Below, piece after piece: positions 18,255 to 27,016 of a DNA stretch of 64,000 nt (position 1 is its first letter; each line of letters opens with the position of its first letter). The position numbers were made by a program, and so were the translations under genes. The stretch is from JAXLQL01 sp046331625 (GTDB taxonomy: Bacteria > Acidobacteriota > Terriglobia > Bryobacterales > Bryobacteraceae), in NCBI GenBank assembly GCA_046331625.1, contig JAXLQL010000002.1:1-64000 (forward strand). The letters are read 5' to 3'. The notes beneath the pieces were generated by a model. It was not told the DNA's origin. It saw only the letters and a program-made list of their open reading frames with translations, and did no database searches.

Positions 18255-19016
18255 GTGCCGATACTAGAAATCCGTGACGTAAGCAAAGTCTTCGGAACAA
18301 GGACAGTGCTGGACGGGGTTTCCTTCGTTGTCGAAGCAGGCGAAGCGTGCGCAATCATTGGATCCAGTGGTGAGGGAAAGACGACTCTTCTCAAGTGCAT
18401 AAACCTCCTGTTACCTCTGGACCGAGGTGAGGTTCGACTTGACGGCGAGGTGGTGGTGAAGAAGGATGGAGACAACGACTCCATTCAGATAACGATGGAT
18501 CCCGCCGAACTACGCACACGAGTGGGCATGGTATTCCAAGAATGGAACCTTTGGCCGAACATGACAGTGAGAGAGAACATCGCATTGGCCCCGCTGCATG
18601 TTCGCGGTCTTTCAAGGAGTGAAGCCGAAAGCCTCGCCGTTGACTTGAGTAAACGCGTGAAGATTGCTGAAAAGCTGGATGTATATCCAAACAGTCTGTC
18701 TGGCGGGCAAAAGCAGCGAGCAGCGATTGCACGCGCTTTGGCAATGAATCCGGAGGTACTCATGCTGGATGAGATCACCTCCGCTTTGGATCCTGTACTG
18801 GCTGCCGAAGTGTTAGACGTTATGACCGAGTTGAAGGACGATGGCCGTACACTTCTTTTGGTTACCCACCACATCGATTTTGCCCGGGCAGTTTCGGATC
18901 GGGTGATCTTCTTACACGGCGGGAAGGTGCACGAGACCGGACCACCAGAGATCCTAGACGAGCCACAGACAAGCGAACTGCGGTGGTTCTTACAGCAGGT
19001 GCGGCGGGTTCATTAG
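18255..19016 (+). CDS. ABC transporter ATP-binding protein, polar amino acid type
   Basis: 253 residues, GTG start. Walker A GSSGEGKT (about 36-43), a Q-loop in MVFQEWNLWPNMTV, the signature LSGGQKQR, Walker B VLMLDEITSALDP and an H-loop in LLLVTHH are all present, so the enzyme should be active. The closest general type is GlnQ/HisP/ArtP-like. One insertion after the first core strands (VVVKKDGDNDSIQITMDPAELRTR) is slightly longer than usual. The 158-bp gap before it shows no obvious terminator, so readthrough from the permease gene is likely. It powers the importer formed with the two preceding genes. Confidence 0.9.
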   Translation: MPILEIRDVSKVFGTRTVLDGVSFVVEAGEACAIIGSSGEGKTTLLKCINLLLPLDRGEVRLDGEVVVKKDGDNDSIQITMDPAELRTRVGMVFQEWNLWPNMTVRENIALAPLHVRGLSRSEAESLAVDLSKRVKIAEKLDVYPNSLSGGQKQRAAIARALAMNPEVLMLDEITSALDPVLAAEVLDVMTELKDDGRTLLLVTHHIDFARAVSDRVIFLHGGKVHETGPPEILDEPQTSELRWFLQQVRRVH

Positions 19017-19080
19017 TGACTGGTGCTGAGTGCTTCGAGCGCAGCACGGCGAAGCATCGTGTTTCCGCGGGGCGTTTGTA

Positions 19081-19094
19081 CTATTTCGAAATAG
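19081..19094. promoter_or_regulatory. Perfect 14-bp palindrome before the methyltransferase gene
   Basis: CTATTTCGAAATAG is a perfect palindrome ending 14 bp upstream of the chosen methyltransferase start at 19109. A site of this length and position suits a dimeric regulator, perhaps the winged-helix protein encoded upstream. If a start further upstream is used (for example GTG at 18983), the palindrome would be inside the gene, so its role is uncertain. Confidence 0.35.
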
Positions 19095-19108
19095 AGTCCT
19101 ACCAGAAT

Positions 19109-19807
19109 ATGAAACGATTTGAAGGAACCATAAGCCGCGATTACGAGTTCGTACCCCAGTCGGTACCCAAATACTATGAACTGCAGGACCTTTTGGCGCG
19201 CAGAATCGCATCGCAATACGCAGCCCCGATTGTTGTGGACATCGGTTCGGGGACAGGAATCACGACAGCAGCTATCCTTTCCAGAAGTCCGAATGCCGTG
19301 GTCAAGGGTGTGGATAGCGAATCCACCATGCTTGACCAGGCGAGATCTCGTTTGCGGCCTGAATTGGCGACCGGGAGAGTCGAACTCCACCACTGCGACG
19401 CCTTGGAGTTCTTGAGCAGCCAGTCGGATGCTTCCGCGGACGTTGTAGCATCGTCGTACACATTCCACAACTGCTTTAGGACTTACAGGGCGCAGATGGA
19501 GGTTCAGATTGTTCGGATTTTGAAGCCAGGAGGAATGTTCATCAATAATGACAAATACGCTGCGGATGATCGAGACGAGTACGTGAGGGAACTGGCAGAG
19601 CAGATCATTAGGTACGATGTGCTGCGGGATGTTGGCCGCGAGGATTTGAGGCAAATCTGGATAAGGCACGAGATCGAAGACCAAATACCGGAAAGAATAA
19701 TGTGGACCCTTGAATCCCTGGAGGCGCTGCGGTTGGCGGGCTTTGTCGGTGCGTCTCTGATCGAGCGAATTGGACAATACGCCGTTATGACTGCATTCAA
19801 GCCATAG
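19109..19807 (+). CDS. Class I SAM-dependent methyltransferase
   Basis: 232 residues from the ATG at 19109 (MKRFEGTISRDYEFVPQSVP). The frame is open back to 18983, but the family-like sequence begins only here. SAM-binding motif I is VVDIGSGTGITTAA, motif II is VKGVDSESTML, and an acidic GRVELHHCDALEFL follows. The later part (ILKPGGMFINNDKY) matches Methyltransf_25-type small-molecule enzymes. It ends the plus-strand set begun by the nitrilase-fold gene and follows the importer ATPase by about 90 bp. It may modify the imported compound or the product of the hydrolase; the substrate is unknown. There is no ribosome site near the ATG, so the start is tentative. Confidence 0.8.
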   Translation: MKRFEGTISRDYEFVPQSVPKYYELQDLLARRIASQYAAPIVVDIGSGTGITTAAILSRSPNAVVKGVDSESTMLDQARSRLRPELATGRVELHHCDALEFLSSQSDASADVVASSYTFHNCFRTYRAQMEVQIVRILKPGGMFINNDKYAADDRDEYVRELAEQIIRYDVLRDVGREDLRQIWIRHEIEDQIPERIMWTLESLEALRLAGFVGASLIERIGQYAVMTAFKP

Positions 19808-20102
19808 GGCTGAAGTGGCCGATCGGCAAGATCACGGCGTTCGAGGGTCGCTGTGGTGCCGTCCGTCCGGAGTCGGTGTATCAATCCGCCCGTCCAGCAG
19901 CGGACGGTTGTTCGCGAAACGTGCGACGCCGCGTGCTGCGCCACGTTGTTGTGTTTTCGTGCGCCATAGCGCCGGAGAATGTTCGAGGAGGGTTGAGAGA
20001 GGGGAGCCACACAGCCGTCGTTGATTACATTGCCTTTACACCTCTGTTCGAAGGTACACCCGCCGTGGATTCGAACGGTTCCTTGCGAATATATTTAGAT
20101 GG

Positions 20103-21191
20103 ATGGCTGCGGAGACTCAGCTAGCTCGTGAATTCCCGAAACTGTACTCGTTCTGCACAGCGAACGAGGCGCTTCGCCCACAACGCGATGAACAGTGGGA
20201 AGGTTTGCTGTGTCTCGCTCGGCACAGCAAGCCAATTCTGAGTGACCTTAGAGAACGAGGTCTGGACCTTGTGCAATTGGACCAATACACGCCGCCCGAG
20301 GCGGATCGGCAACCGCTCTATGAGACGGTGCTCGATTGGCTCCCGCGGGTGGAAGATCCGCTAACGCTTTCCACGTGCCTCGGCAGACTCATGGAACCTA
20401 ATGCACGCCCTCTCGTCAAGAAGAATCGCGAACTCCTATTGATGCTAGCTCGAAGGTGGAACAAACCCGAGACCGAGGGGAAGTGGGTGCTGTCGGTACT
20501 CGCCCAGTGCGTCATGAGAGCGGCTCTCGAGCGCGATGTTCCGGAGATTGTGAACTGGGCGAACGACATTAGCCTTCCCGCTGACGCACGATCCAGTTAC
20601 ACTCTTGATCTGCAACGTTTCGCGAAGAAGCCCGGTCTCGCCCGAGAGGCACTGGTGAATCTCGTAAGCGATGCCGCCGTAGGGGGCGCTGCTGTCTGGG
20701 CGCTTTCCGGAGCTATGAGGGCTGAAGCACTACCGCTTCTCCGGGAACTTCGACATTCTAGCTCGAATGAACTCGTGCGCAGAGCTGCGACGGCTACGGT
20801 CAAAAAGATGGAGGCACGACTTGGACGGGTCGCACTGCCCGATGCGAGGCCTGCAGAATTACCGAAGGGCTATTCATCAACTTCGATCGAATTCGACACC
20901 GACAGAATTCCAGAGCTTCTATCCTGCTTGGAGCGACAGATGAAGGGGCGCTTTGTGCCGGACGATAGCGCCCAACTAGCGCTCTCGGCAAATCAAATGA
21001 AGCGCGGCCGACGGAGATTCTACATCGTTCCGTTTGACTTTTTGGATGGGTCCGCTGGCCAACTAGGTTTCGGCCTCTATGCGGAGGATGACGACGCGAT
21101 AGTGATGGAACTCTATTTTGACGCGCAGTTGCGCGCCGTAATTGAGGCAGCGGTCAATGGCTTTATGGATAACCCGCAGTCAGACGGCTAG
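20103..21191 (+). CDS. Hypothetical helical-repeat-like protein
   Basis: 362 residues, no signal peptide. The first ~250 residues are mostly helical with short paired-helix units (LTLSTCLGRLMEPNARPLVKKNRELLLMLARRW; AALERDVPEIVNWANDI; AVWALSGAMRAEALPLLRELRHSSSNELVRRAATATVKKM), which suggests HEAT-like repeats. The last ~110 residues (YSSTSIEFDTDRIPELLSCLERQMKGRF ... RRRFYIVPFDFLDG) form a separate, more beta-rich domain. I recognise no family. It lies 295 bp after the methyltransferase gene; that gap holds no gene I can support. Immunity-type proteins often look like this, but no toxin partner was found next to it. Confidence 0.6.
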   Translation: MAAETQLAREFPKLYSFCTANEALRPQRDEQWEGLLCLARHSKPILSDLRERGLDLVQLDQYTPPEADRQPLYETVLDWLPRVEDPLTLSTCLGRLMEPNARPLVKKNRELLLMLARRWNKPETEGKWVLSVLAQCVMRAALERDVPEIVNWANDISLPADARSSYTLDLQRFAKKPGLAREALVNLVSDAAVGGAAVWALSGAMRAEALPLLRELRHSSSNELVRRAATATVKKMEARLGRVALPDARPAELPKGYSSTSIEFDTDRIPELLSCLERQMKGRFVPDDSAQLALSANQMKRGRRRFYIVPFDFLDGSAGQLGFGLYAEDDDAIVMELYFDAQLRAVIEAAVNGFMDNPQSDG

Positions 21192-21424
21192 CCTCCGGAG
21201 ACGTCAGAAAAGTTCGATAACTGTCCACCAGCGGGAGCCATGCGCATAGAGGCGAGCCGCACGCGGCATGACCGGCCCGCGCGATGTTCGCCTGGTGAAT
21301 GCCGCGGCTCCGATTCGCGCAAGGTATGAGCCTCAGGCGGCCTTCTGCGGCCACATCATCCACGCCGCTGATGGCAGTATCATTGAGTTCGGCCTGAACT
21401 ACAGCTTTCGATCGGACCGGACCA

Positions 21425-22633
21425 ATGCTGAGACGCTCCTTTGTTGCCATGCTGCCCGCAGTCCGCGCGGCTTCCGGGCCACCCGTTCGCGCCATCACCC
21501 GGGGACCCAAGTTCCACTGGTTCGGCTACTACGACAAACTCCAGTTCGATCCCACCGGCCGCTTTGTCCTCGGCAACCAGGTGGATTTCGAACATCGCAG
21601 CCCGAAGGCGGATGACGTCATTCAGATCGGCATGGTCGACCTCCAAGACAAGGACCGCTGGATCGAACTCGGCCAGAGCCGAGCCTGGAACTGGCAGCAA
21701 GGCTGCATGCTCCAGTGGCTGCCTGGCTCCAAGGAAGAAGTAATCTGGAACGATCGCGTGGACAACCGGTTTGTCTCGCATGTGATGAATGTCCGCACGC
21801 GCCAGAAGCGCACGCTCCCCGGGCCGGTGTACGCGATCAGTCCGGATGGAAAATGGGCGGTGTCCCCCGACTTCCGCCGCCTCAATCAAACGCGGCCCGG
21901 CTACGGCTACGCGGGCATTCCCGATCCGTTTGAATCCCGACTCGCTCCATCCGAAGCCGGCATCTGGCGCATGGATCTGACGACGGGCAAACAGCAATTG
22001 CTGATTTCTTTCGAGCAGGCCGCCAAGGCGCCGAACCTCCATTCCATGTGGGAACCCAGCGCGAAGCATTGGTTCAACCATCTGCTCTATTCGCCGGATG
22101 GCGGGCGCTTCATCTTTCTGCACCGTTGGCGCGGCCCTGAGCAAGGGGCGAGCTTCGGAACCAGAATGTTCACCGCCAATCGCGATGGGAAGGATTTGTT
22201 TGTGCTCGATCCTCACGGCGGTACCTCGCACTTCATTTGGCGCGACCGCACGCGTGTGTTGGCCTGGGCCAAGCATCCCTCCCACGGCGAGAAATTCTAT
22301 CTATACGAGGACAAGACGGAGAATGTGGAAGTGGTCGGCGAAGACGTGATGACCGTCAATGGGCATTGCACGTATCTGCCGGGAAACCAGTGGATCCTCA
22401 ACGACACTTATCCGCAGAAGGATGGCAAGCAACACCTGTACGTCTACGAAGTGGCGTCCGGCCGGAGAGTAGAACTCGGGGCGTTCCCCTCGGGCCCGCC
22501 CTATCGCGGCGAGTGGCGCTGCGACTTGCATCCGCGCTTCAGTCCCGATGGAGGTAAGGTGTGCATCGACTCCTCGCACGAAACCGGACGGCAAGTCTAT
22601 CTCGTGGATCTGGCGGGAATCAACCGCGGCTGA
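21425..22633 (+). CDS. Exported beta-propeller protein
   Basis: 402 residues. A short N-terminus with RR (MLRRSFVAMLPAVRAASG) may be a weak Tat/Sec signal. The rest shows repeated blades (GPVYAISPDGKWAVSPDF; NHLLYSPDGGRFIFLHRW; LHPRFSPDGGKVCIDSS) with the S-P-D-G turns of TolB/WD40-like propellers, and a conserved FHWFGYYDKLQFDPTGRF opening. Similar proteins are annotated as oligogalacturonate-lyase-like or simply hypothetical in acidobacteria and planctomycetes. No catalytic residues can be assigned. The ~230 bp upstream contains a frame (21268 onward) that looks faintly protein-like but has no support. Confidence 0.65.
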   Translation: MLRRSFVAMLPAVRAASGPPVRAITRGPKFHWFGYYDKLQFDPTGRFVLGNQVDFEHRSPKADDVIQIGMVDLQDKDRWIELGQSRAWNWQQGCMLQWLPGSKEEVIWNDRVDNRFVSHVMNVRTRQKRTLPGPVYAISPDGKWAVSPDFRRLNQTRPGYGYAGIPDPFESRLAPSEAGIWRMDLTTGKQQLLISFEQAAKAPNLHSMWEPSAKHWFNHLLYSPDGGRFIFLHRWRGPEQGASFGTRMFTANRDGKDLFVLDPHGGTSHFIWRDRTRVLAWAKHPSHGEKFYLYEDKTENVEVVGEDVMTVNGHCTYLPGNQWILNDTYPQKDGKQHLYVYEVASGRRVELGAFPSGPPYRGEWRCDLHPRFSPDGGKVCIDSSHETGRQVYLVDLAGINRG

Positions 22634-22837
22634 ACAGCCGCGCTGCGACAACCTGAGCCAGACCGAACCGTCGAAAGCACCCACCAGCGGCGGCCAAGAG
22701 CCGGATTGTGGCCGCTCCGAACAGAAGTCTCGGCGGCATATTCCCGTCGATCGCCAGGTCTGGTTCGGCGCGAAGAGCCGGCCGGCCCCGGCCGACAAAC
22801 TAATCGGTCACTTGCGTGAGTCGATAAGCTGGAGGAG

Positions 22838-25800
22838 ATGGCATTGTTTTCTCGTGCCGTTCCGGCGTGGACGTTTGTGTTCCTGGCCGCGGCTCCGAGC
22901 CTCGCACAGCGCTGGGGGTTTCAAAGTTATGGCCCTGATCAGGGGTTGACGAATCTCGCGGTTGTCGGGATGATGCAAGACCAGCAGGGTTTTATCTGGG
23001 CCTCAACCATCGGGGGCGTTTTTCGTTACGATGGCGATCGATTCGAGAAAGTACCGTTTCGTCCGCCCGGCCCGGCCGTGAATACGCTCCACGTTTCGGC
23101 GGATGGACAGATTTGGGCTGGCGCCACGGCAGGCCTGTTCCGATGGACAGGAACGATATTCGAGATGATTCCTGGAACCGAGAAGTGGGCCTTCCGGCTT
23201 TCAGGCTCGCTGACCAGCGACGGGACAACCCTGTACAGTGCGACTGCGGATATGATTCGTGGCCTGCGGCTGGGCGCGAAAGATGCCAGCGGCAGCTGGC
23301 TGGTCAGCTCGCGGCCATCGTGGTCATTGGCGGTGACATCAAGCGGAACGCTCTGGTATTCGTGCGGTCCGGATTTGTGTTCTCACGGCCGGGCTGGTGA
23401 CCGGGTTTGGGGCGCGCGGCAAGGGCTTGGTCCCGGCCGGTGGCACGGGATTGTCGAGGACCGGCATGGCGCGGTGTGGGTTCGTTCGCAAAGTGGCCAA
23501 GTGGCGAAACTCGAGAAGCAGGTTTGCAGTCCGGCGATGACTCGCTTCTGCAGTTGAGTCGAGACGGCTCGGTGCTGATCCCCCACGCGAAGGGCGTCGC
23601 CAAATGTGCCGATAACGAATGTGTCAACTATGGACTGGACCGGGGCCTGCGTCAAGCAGAAGTGACGGCGGCGCTCGTGGACCATGAAGGTTCCTTGTGG
23701 GTGGGCTACGACGGGCAAGGTATCGCCCGGTTGGCTGGATTGGGCAATTGGGAGAGCTTTGGAGAACCAGAAGGGCTGACCAATCCAGTGGTCTGGCGGA
23801 TTGTTCGTGGGGCGGAGGGCAGCCTTTGGATAGGAACCACGCAAGGGCTCTTTCGGGGCACGGAGAGAAACGGCCGCTGGAATTTCGTTCGCGATCCCTC
23901 CTTGGGGACACGCACCGTCTATGGGCTGGCGGCAGGCAGCGACGGCGCGATCTGGGCGGGCACACTGCAAACGGGCAGCGGGGGGGGACGCTGGGCCGGC
24001 GGGGCTGCTGCGATACGAGCCGGGTACGGGGCGAAAACGGCAGTTCCCCTTCCCAAACGGGGCCGCGGAATCCGTGCGTGTGCTGATGCGGGACGACGAT
24101 GGAACAATCTGGATCGGAACCTCTACGGGACTGTACCGGCTGGCGCCGGGCCGGGAGCGGATCGAACCCTACATCACTCCTCTTCATGAAGTTCGGGTAC
24201 GTACAATCAGGCGGCGAGGCGAGGTGTTTGCCGCCTGCGGCCGCAAAGGAGTCTACCTCGAGCGTCGCGGCAGCCGGCGGCACTTGACGGCGGCGGATGG
24301 CCTGCTGACGAACGACGTGATGAATGTCGCGCTGGGGCCGCAGGATCAGGTCTGGGTGACGTACTTGGGCCAGTCGAAGTTCACGCACCTGGATTGGACG
24401 GCTGAGACGGTGAGAGCCCAGCACTTCGATGTGGCTGACCTCAACGGCGGCAACGTGGCCTATTCGCTCTTCTTCGATAGCAGGGAAAGGCTTTGGGTAA
24501 CCACAGAAAATGGGGTGCTGGTGCGGGAGGGTAGCCGGTGGGTCACCTATGACCAGTCGGACGGCATGGCCTGGAACAACTGCAATCAACAGGCAGCCTT
24601 GGCCGAAGCGGGTGGCGTGGTGTGGATCGGTACAAGCAATGGATTGACCCGTTTTACTCCGGGGCCGCATGTGGCATTACCCTTGCCGGCGGCGCTGATC
24701 ACCGGTGTGCTCCGCAACGATCAGCCGGCGGGCGGCGCTGTATTCGAGCCAGACACGCGGGCGCTGACGTTTCGATTTTCGCTGTTGTCGTTCCTGCGGC
24801 AGAACACACGCTTCCGGTATCGCTGCGGGTCCTCAGAGGACTCGTGGACGGAACTGCGGGGCCATGAGGTCCGGCTGGCGGAGCCGCCACCGGGCGACTA
24901 CCGCTTCGAAGTGCAGGGGGCGACAGCGGGCGGAGGTTGGAGCAAGCCGGCCGTGATGACGTTCCAGGTGAAGCCGCCCTGGTACCGCTCGTGGGCGTTC
25001 GAGGGGTTCGCGGCAGCCGCCTGGGCGATGGTGGCTTGGATGTGGTGGCGCAGACGGGAGTCCCGCCAAATCGCTGTCCGGCGGCAGTTGGAGGCGGCCG
25101 TTGACGCACGGACCGTGGAATTGGCGGCGGCCACCAAACGCGCCGAGGAAGCGGCCCGGGCGAAGAGCGTGTTCCTAGCCAACATGAGTCACGAGATCCG
25201 GACGCCGATGAACGCGGTGACAGGCATGAGCAGCCTGCTGCTGGACATGGAACTGCAACCCGAAGCACGGGATTTTGTCGAAACGATCGTTACGTCATCC
25301 GATGCCCTGCTGGCGATCCTCAACGACATTTTGGATTTCTCGAAGATCGAGTCGGGGAAGCTCGATCTCGAACGAGTGCCATTCGAACTCCGCACCCCGC
25401 TGGAAGACGCAGTGGAATTATTGGCCGCCAAGGCAGCGGAGAAATCCGTGGAACTGATCGTCGATATTGACCCCGCCTTACCGCGGACCGTGTCAGGCGA
25501 CGCAACGAGGTTCCGGCAGATTGCGGTGAATCTGATTTCGAACGCGGTCAAGTTCACCGAGCGCGGTGAGGTTCTGGTGACCGCCAAGCCGGCCATGGAC
25601 GCGCCCGGGGTTCACGTCTCGGTGCGCGATACGGGGATCGGTATCCCCGCCGAGACGGTCACCCGCTTGTTTCAGTCGTTCAGCCAGGCCGATGTGTCGA
25701 CCTCCCGGCGCTTTGGCGGAACCGGACTTGGCCTAGCCATCAGCAGGCGTCTGGTCGAAATGATGGGTGGAAGAATTTGGGTGGAATCGGGGGAGGGGAA

Positions 25801-26740
25801 GGGCTCGGATTTCCAGTTTGTGCTGCCGTTCGAAGCCGTGGAGACGCAGGATGCGGATCAGCCGAGGCTAACGGGAACGGCCGGAATTGCCGCCACCCGG
25901 TCCAACCTGACCCGGGCGCTGGCCCGGCAACTCGAAAGCCTCGGCCTGAAGGCGTGCCTGCTCGAGGATGTCGTGGGAGATGCCCCGGTGGACTACGTGC
26001 TGGCCGATTGTGTCGAGCGCGCGCAACAGGCGCGGCGGGCCCGGCCTCAGGCGAAGATCGTGTTCCTCACCAACCGGGGCCAGGGCCTGCGGCAGCAGTT
26101 GGCTTCACTTCAGCATGGCGGAAACCGGCAGCATTGGGACGCGTTCTTGGCCAAGCCGGTGCGGCGCGGACAACTTCTGCAGTTGCTCCAACGGTTTGCC
26201 TGTCAGGATCCCGAAGGCAAGACGGCCGATATCGGAGGAACGCGTGGCGAAATCAATCGCGGGTTGAGTCAACAGCACCCGCTGCGGATCCTGGTGGCCG
26301 AGGACAACAAGGTGAATCAGAAACTGATTCTGGCACTGCTGAGCCGCATGGGGTACGCAGCGCACTTGGCCGACAACGGACGCCAGGCGATCGGCCGAAT
26401 GCGGCAGGCCGATTACGACGTTCTGCTGCTCGACGTGCAGATGCCGGAAATGGATGGCTACCAGACGGCGGAAGCCATCCGCGCTTGGACAAACCGGCCG
26501 CACGTGGTAGGTCTTTCCGCGAACGCCATGCATGGCGATCGGGAAACAGCGCTCGCGGCGGGAATGGATGACTATCTCACCAAACCAATTTCGATTCTGG
26601 CACTCCAGGCGGCGCTGTCAAGAGTGAGGCGCCTTGAAGCCGCCCACTCCGGAGGCGCTCCGGCTTCAGCCCAAGCTGACGAACCCGATGCATCGCTGGC
26701 CAAGCAGGCCTCGAGCCTCGATCGACAACCTGGCGCGTAG
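22838..26740 (+). pseudogene. Hybrid histidine kinase with periplasmic propeller, interrupted by two frameshifts
   Basis: The original protein would be about 1,300 residues. It reads in frame 2 from the ATG at 22838 (GGAGG upstream) to about 23525, in frame 1 to about 23985, then in frame 2 to 26740. The second shift lies in a run of eight G (23980-23987); one G fewer restores the frame there. Domains in order: Reg_prop propeller blades (QDQQGFIWASTIGGVFRYDGDR; GTIWIGTSTGLYRL), a Y_Y_Y domain, one membrane helix near 25000, HisKA with FLANMSHEIRTPMN, HATPase with NLISNAVKFTE/DTGIGIP/GTGLGLAIS, and a receiver with VAEDNKVN, LLLDVQMPEMDG and a TKPIS lysine. Such sensors in Solibacter relatives respond to carbohydrates or surface cues. 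Whether the shifts are real or sequencing errors cannot be told here; if real, the C-terminal part could still be made as a propeller-deficient kinase. Confidence 0.75.
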
Positions 26741-26891
26741 TGCGCGTGACCTTAGGAGACGCCCGGCCTTCCCGGTTCCGATCCACCCTGGCAACCTGCT
26801 CAAAACGGCAGCCGCCACGCGATGCCCGGAGCCAGGCAAGAGGTTCGAAAAACATCCGCCAACGGGTGCCACTCTTCTTCCTGGCCCCACA

Positions 26892-26913
26892 CACGGCCGC
26901 CGTGGAGGCCGTG
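26892..26913 (+). terminator. Hairpin after the histidine kinase gene
   Basis: CACGGCC (26892-26898) and GGCCGTG (26907-26913) form a 7-bp GC-rich stem with an 8-nt loop, about 150 bp after the kinase stop and about 100 bp before the next gene. No T-run follows, so it is a weak terminator candidate. Confidence 0.25.
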
Positions 26914-27016
26914 ACACCTACTACGGAGTACGGAATGACTCGACAACTCGCAGCGGGCTCGTGATATCTTGCCGTTATTCCCGCAACTTTTTCGGATCTG
27001 AGGGGTTCGCCAAAAT

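Noticed and set aside
19808..20102. Small gene between methyltransferase and helical-repeat protein
   Set aside because: Short frames exist (for example from 19876), but none has a ribosome site plus protein-like composition throughout.
21268..21425. Possible gene fragment before the beta-propeller gene
   Set aside because: A stretch such as GHIIHAADGSIIEFGLNY looks protein-like, but no family or start is supported and it runs into the next gene's start in another frame.
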